In this document: in pieces, positions 40,804 to 43,983 of the stretch | How the letters are laid out: every line of letters begins with the position of its first letter | How positions within the stretch are numbered: the stretch's first letter is position 1 | Assembly (NCBI GenBank): GCA_903842945.1 | Contig: CAIMNS010000129.1 | Span: 1-43,983, forward strand | Direction of reading: 5' to 3' | From: an uncultured Burkholderiales bacterium | GTDB lineage: Bacteria > Pseudomonadota > Gammaproteobacteria > Burkholderiales > Burkholderiaceae_C | DNA length: 43,983 bases | Position numbers and translations under genes: made by a program | Notes under the pieces: generated by a model | Seen by the model: only the letters and a program-made list of their open reading frames with translations | Told to the model about the DNA's origin: nothing | The model's database searches: none

Positions 40804-40891
40804 GTTTTGATTCCTTTTTTAAATTTGAAACTGCTCTGACAAGAACTTTTTAAGTTTTTTTTCACCGAGGATTGAACACCCGTTTGAACGC

Positions 40892-41713
40892 TCATGACAA
40901 GTAATTTGTAGATGCTTGAACGAGCATATAAACCGATACACACAGCAACAAAGCAGAAAAACCAAGTTGCACTTGCCAAGCTTCTAGCCGATGGGACAGT
41001 TGACGCCCAAGCAGCATGCCCGTGATCATTGAAGCCACAAAACCAAGGGTCTCGGTCACTGGAAGTTGTGCGCCGAGCAGCAAGGCATTGATCACACCTC
41101 CAGTGCCAACCAGTGTAATGACAAAGAGGGACGTTGCAACAATTCCGGGGATGGCCAGGTGGGTAAAACGTCTCATCAGGGGTACGATCAAAAATCCCCC
41201 ACCTACGCCGAGCAAGCCCGTCATGAGACCCGTTAACACTCCAATGGCAGCAAGGACACACGCGGCAACAGGCGTCCAAATGAATTTACCCGTCTCAGAA
41301 TGGATGAAAGCAAGCCTTAAGGCCTCCTCTTCAAAAGCAACTTGTGTTTGCTTGGATGATTTGTAAAAGCGCCATGAAACGACGATCATGATCAATGAAA
41401 ACACGCCCATCAAAACAAACTGAGGCAGGACTTGAGCCCATTTTTGTCCTACATGGGCCATGGGAAGGCCACAAAGGGCCATCAGCATAGCGGCCTTGTA
41501 CCTGACCAAGCCGTGCCTAAAGCCGTCCAGTGCACCGACTGCCGCGCCTGAGGCGACCGCGATCAAAGCCACTGGAGCAGCCTCTTGCATGCTCCAGTGC
41601 ATACCTGCCACCAGGACTGGAACAGCCAAAATCCCACCACCTGCACCAGTAAGCCCCATGATGGCGCCAATCAAGATACCCAACACCATCACCATCACCA
41701 GGCTCATACACAT
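40892..41713 (-). CDS. TauE/SafE-family sulfite/organic anion exporter
   Basis: A 273-residue integral membrane protein with about eight hydrophobic segments. It has the two internally similar glycine-rich motifs of the TauE/SafE (DUF81) family: IGAIMGLTGAGGGILAVPVLV near the N-terminus and LTGLMTGLLGVGGGFLIVPLM in the second half. Members export sulfite, sulfoacetate or related anions; the substrate here is open. ATG 41713 or 41707 are both possible starts, and neither has a strong ribosome-binding site. It is divergent from the secreted metallo-beta-lactamase-fold gene. Confidence 0.9.
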   Translation of the reverse strand: MCMSLVMVMVLGILIGAIMGLTGAGGGILAVPVLVAGMHWSMQEAAPVALIAVASGAAVGALDGFRHGLVRYKAAMLMALCGLPMAHVGQKWAQVLPQFVLMGVFSLIMIVVSWRFYKSSKQTQVAFEEEALRLAFIHSETGKFIWTPVAACVLAAIGVLTGLMTGLLGVGGGFLIVPLMRRFTHLAIPGIVATSLFVITLVGTGGVINALLLGAQLPVTETLGFVASMITGMLLGRQLSHRLEAWQVQLGFSALLLCVSVYMLVQASTNYLS

Positions 41714-41921
41714 TCACTCATCATCATCCCTTGACTATAAGTTGAAAATCATCGCTTCACCCTTGAGCCAAGAGCAACTAGGGGTTTACGCTGAAGCCCA
41801 TCGTGTCCATGAATCACGATCATCCACTTCAATGCAAGATCTTGATGAAGTGATCTTATACTAGCTTTCTATGAACCCCTTGACCCATCAAAATGGGATC
41901 GATCACGCGAACGGAGAAACC

Positions 41922-42890
41922 ATGAAAATTTTAAAATCAATCCTCTTCTCTGCTTTGGTGCTCGGCAGCTTGGTTTGCCAAGCACAAAGCAGCCCAGGCA
42001 GTCCAAGCACCTTGATCATGCTGGGCACTGGGGGCGGTCCTTTGCCCCGAGCACACAGAGCACAAACCTCTCACGCATTTGTCGTCAATGGTCAACCTTA
42101 TCTGATTGATGCAGGAGACGGGATGACCAGAAGAGTGGCGCAAGCGGGTCTCAATTTTACCAAAGTCAATCAAATTTTCATCACCCATCTGCACAACGAT
42201 CACATGGCTGGATTGGCCACATTTTTAGACACCTCATGGCAATACTCAAGGCGAACTGCACTGAATGTTTATGGTCCCATGGGAACTGAGGCCACGGTCA
42301 AAGGTGCGATTCAATACATGTCGATCGAAGCAGAAATTCGTGGAATTTCTGAAGGAAAAAATGTCCCACTTGCAACGGTCTTTAAAGGCAACGATGTCAA
42401 GGAAGGGGTCATTTTTCAAGATGCCAACATCAAGGTCACCGCGACTCAAAATAGCCACTACCAGTTTTCAGCTGAAGATGCCAAGCGCCATCAATCTTTC
42501 GCCTACCGGTTTGAGAGCAAAGACAAGTGCGTGGTGTTCACTGGCGACACAGGACCGAGCGCCAACGTTGAGAAATTGGCCAAGGGGTGTGACATTTTGG
42601 TGGCCGAGGTCGGTCAAGTGGAAGATGTCATCGCCCTACAGGAAAAAAATGGTACTTGGCAAATGAAAACCCAAGATGAAAAAACATCTTGGATCAAACA
42701 CATGGTTGAAGAACACATGACCCCTAAACAAGTGGGTGAACTGGCCCAGCGCGCGGGCGTCAAGCTCTTGATCTTGAGCCACCTGCTGCCCTCATCAGAC
42801 CCAAACGATACCTATGAAAGGTTCAAAGTTGAGGCCTCAAAATTCTACAAGGGCGAAGTTGTGGTTGCCAAAGACTTGATGAAATTTTAG
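41922..42890 (+). CDS. Secreted metallo-beta-lactamase-fold hydrolase
   Basis: A 322-residue exported hydrolase. The signal peptide MKILKSILFSALVLGSLVCQAQ is followed by an RNase Z/arylsulfatase-like metallo-beta-lactamase domain. The metal motif is THLHNDHMAGL (HxHxDH); a second-sphere aspartate is in FTGDTGPS, and a late histidine in LILSHLLPS completes the site. The substrate is unknown; periplasmic members act on lactones, esters or phosphodiesters. ATG 41922 is preferred because GGAGA precedes it and the signal peptide starts there; an in-frame ATG at 41871 adds 17 polar residues. It is convergent with the PhoD-like gene. Confidence 0.88.
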   Translation: MKILKSILFSALVLGSLVCQAQSSPGSPSTLIMLGTGGGPLPRAHRAQTSHAFVVNGQPYLIDAGDGMTRRVAQAGLNFTKVNQIFITHLHNDHMAGLATFLDTSWQYSRRTALNVYGPMGTEATVKGAIQYMSIEAEIRGISEGKNVPLATVFKGNDVKEGVIFQDANIKVTATQNSHYQFSAEDAKRHQSFAYRFESKDKCVVFTGDTGPSANVEKLAKGCDILVAEVGQVEDVIALQEKNGTWQMKTQDEKTSWIKHMVEEHMTPKQVGELAQRAGVKLLILSHLLPSSDPNDTYERFKVEASKFYKGEVVVAKDLMKF

Positions 42891-42915
42891 ATCGCTGGAG
42901 AGGGCCTTACAGTGT

Positions 42916-43983
42916 TTAGGTTCTTAGAAATTTTTGCGTATGAAAGGGCTGAAGGGTCTCAATGTCGTCCACCGATTGCGAGTTCCTGTCCCATTTGAAG
43001 AGCTTGATTTCAACCGCATCTTCAGTGAACTCGGCAAGGGTGAAACCATGGTTTTCAATGGGCTTGATCATCTCCTCCATGGTCAAATGAAGAGAGGGTT
43101 GAGCGCCGATTTTTCTAGCACCTGAAGGCCACCCTCCGGGGCGAGTCCCTATGGGCCCGGTCAAAACAGAGATCACCGGGTTGCTTGATAAATCTGTCTC
43201 ACCGCTCTTAGAGATACGGCCCAAGCCCAGCGCGTGAAGATCCCCACTCATGGACAAGGGCAACTTGTGATCCATCTTTGACATGGCCGCCAAGAGACGG
43301 TCATGTTGTGACAACCATCCCCTTTGCCAGTACGGCTTTTTGATGTCCAAACTTAATTTCCCGTTTTTATCCAAAACATCTGGGTACCACTCACCCCATT
43401 TGCCCGCTGTCCAGCCTTGCGGGTTCGAAGGGGCATGAACGACGTGGGCGGCATGAGAGTTTGACATCCGATCCTTGAGCCACGTCTCAACGGTGTCCTC
43501 AACGAAGACCGCACTTGGACCGGCCATGCTCATCGTGGGTCTCACACTGTAGAGAAGAATTTCCAAAAGCTTTCCATAGCGAAGCGTTCCAAAGCTTTCA
43601 CTCACACCTTGGTCCCGCCCCAAAATAGCCGAACCGGGTAGGCCTAGGGGCCTGGTGCTGTCGGCAAGGAATTCCGGATAGTACATAGACTGAGTTGCTC
43701 GAGCCATCTGCTTCATAAAGAAGTCGGGCGGAAAGGTGATGATCTCGTCATAGGCATCGTCGTTGTCAAAATAATCGTGATCATCTTGTACGAAGAAAAC
43801 AGGCGTGGATCTAAAATTTGTTCCATACACAGGGGTGATCTGTGGGGTAACGGCCCTCTTCAGAAGCATTTCATTGTTGCTGCCTAAAGCCACCATGGAT
43901 CTATCGAACTCACCACCTATCAGTTCTTTGGCCTTCGGAGATGCGCCAGAGGCTTTCGCCGTCAATGGAGAACGTAAATCCCA
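42916..43983 (-). CDS. PhoD-like alkaline phosphatase family protein, 5' end cut by window edge
   Basis: The frame is open through the right edge, leaving 355 visible C-terminal residues; the codons up to the edge read WDLRSPLTAKASG, so the protein continues upstream. PhoD-family metallophosphatase features are FFVQDDHDYFDND (metal-binding DxH region), LPLSMSGDLHALGLG (GDLH) and a C-terminal tail. Family members are exported phosphodiesterases or phosphatases dependent on Ca/Fe. The N-terminal signal and first metal motif should lie outside. With the Pho-box-linked nucleotidase it adds a second phosphate-scavenging enzyme to the region, though their regulation cannot be compared here. Confidence 0.82.
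   Translation of the reverse strand, partial: WDLRSPLTAKASGASPKAKELIGGEFDRSMVALGSNNEMLLKRAVTPQITPVYGTNFRSTPVFFVQDDHDYFDNDDAYDEIITFPPDFFMKQMARATQSMYYPEFLADSTRPLGLPGSAILGRDQGVSESFGTLRYGKLLEILLYSVRPTMSMAGPSAVFVEDTVETWLKDRMSNSHAAHVVHAPSNPQGWTAGKWGEWYPDVLDKNGKLSLDIKKPYWQRGWLSQHDRLLAAMSKMDHKLPLSMSGDLHALGLGRISKSGETDLSSNPVISVLTGPIGTRPGGWPSGARKIGAQPSLHLTMEEMIKPIENHGFTLAEFTEDAVEIKLFKWDRNSQSVDDIETLQPFHTQKFLRT

Noticed and set aside
40800-41279. Minus-strand frame of 159 codons within the TauE/SafE gene
   Set aside because: It is an alternate frame of the exporter; Cys/Trp-rich translation without homology signs.
1-43983. tRNA, rRNA, CRISPR array, insertion sequence or prophage
   Set aside because: No tRNA-like cloverleaf, repeat-spacer pattern, transposase or integrase was recognised on either strand when read by eye; a covariance-model scan would be decisive.

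Overview
The window looks like a chromosomal accessory stretch of a betaproteobacterium (Burkholderiales, Comamonadaceae-like). The grounds are four Bug/TctC periplasmic receptors, an fdsGBACD formate dehydrogenase laid out as in Cupriavidus, a PDR/VanB-type Rieske reductase, and protein wording typical of that order. This placement is inferred from gene content. No rRNA, tRNA, insertion sequence or CRISPR array was seen.

Left part (1-3593). A 3'-truncated FeS-type photolyase, an SDR oxidoreductase with a small DUF4149 membrane protein, and a secreted fasciclin protein with a Pho-box-like site upstream.

Module A (3594-11378, all minus). Bug receptor, CaiB/BaiF CoA-transferase, second Bug receptor, citrate-synthase-like citryl-CoA-lyase homologue, then a biotin-dependent carboxyltransferase (PycB/OadA type), BCCP (AccB) and biotin carboxylase (AccC), the last genes overlapping or nearly so. 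Inferred role: import of a tri- or dicarboxylic acid, activation to a CoA thioester, cleavage, and carboxylation or decarboxylation of the C3/C4 product. A divergent amidase plus third Bug receptor follows (11634-13929).

Module B (14026-24343). A catabolic gene set. Minus strand: Rieske reductase, Gfo/Idh/MocA dehydrogenase (phthalate cis-dihydrodiol dehydrogenase-like), MarR regulator, molybdenum hydroxylase large subunit, divergent DapA-fold lyase, 3-hydroxyanthranilate 3,4-dioxygenase. Plus strand, divergent: Rieske oxygenase I, fourth Bug receptor, Rieske oxygenase II. The short divergent region carries two near-consensus sigma70 promoters facing each other, with one palindrome over both -10 boxes, which suggests one MarR operator controlling both arms. 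The substrate cannot be read from sequence; a phthalate-like, amino-aromatic or N-heteroaromatic acid fits. This module is the best candidate for an undescribed system, with module A second.

Middle (24474-31214). A large alpha/beta-hydrolase lipoprotein, a 5'-nucleotidase lipoprotein behind a Pho box with a well-placed -10, a Sel1 lipoprotein coupled to it, and a two-gene AbiEii-type nucleotidyltransferase toxin/antitoxin-like pair whose promoter predicts a leaderless transcript.

Right part (31314-43983). An NAD-dependent molybdenum formate dehydrogenase operon (fdsG-B-A, fdhD, fdsD) headed by an OxlT-like MFS antiporter, then a glutathione transferase, a SAM methyltransferase downstream of a TauE/SafE exporter, a secreted metallo-beta-lactamase-fold hydrolase, and a PhoD-like phosphatase cut by the right edge.
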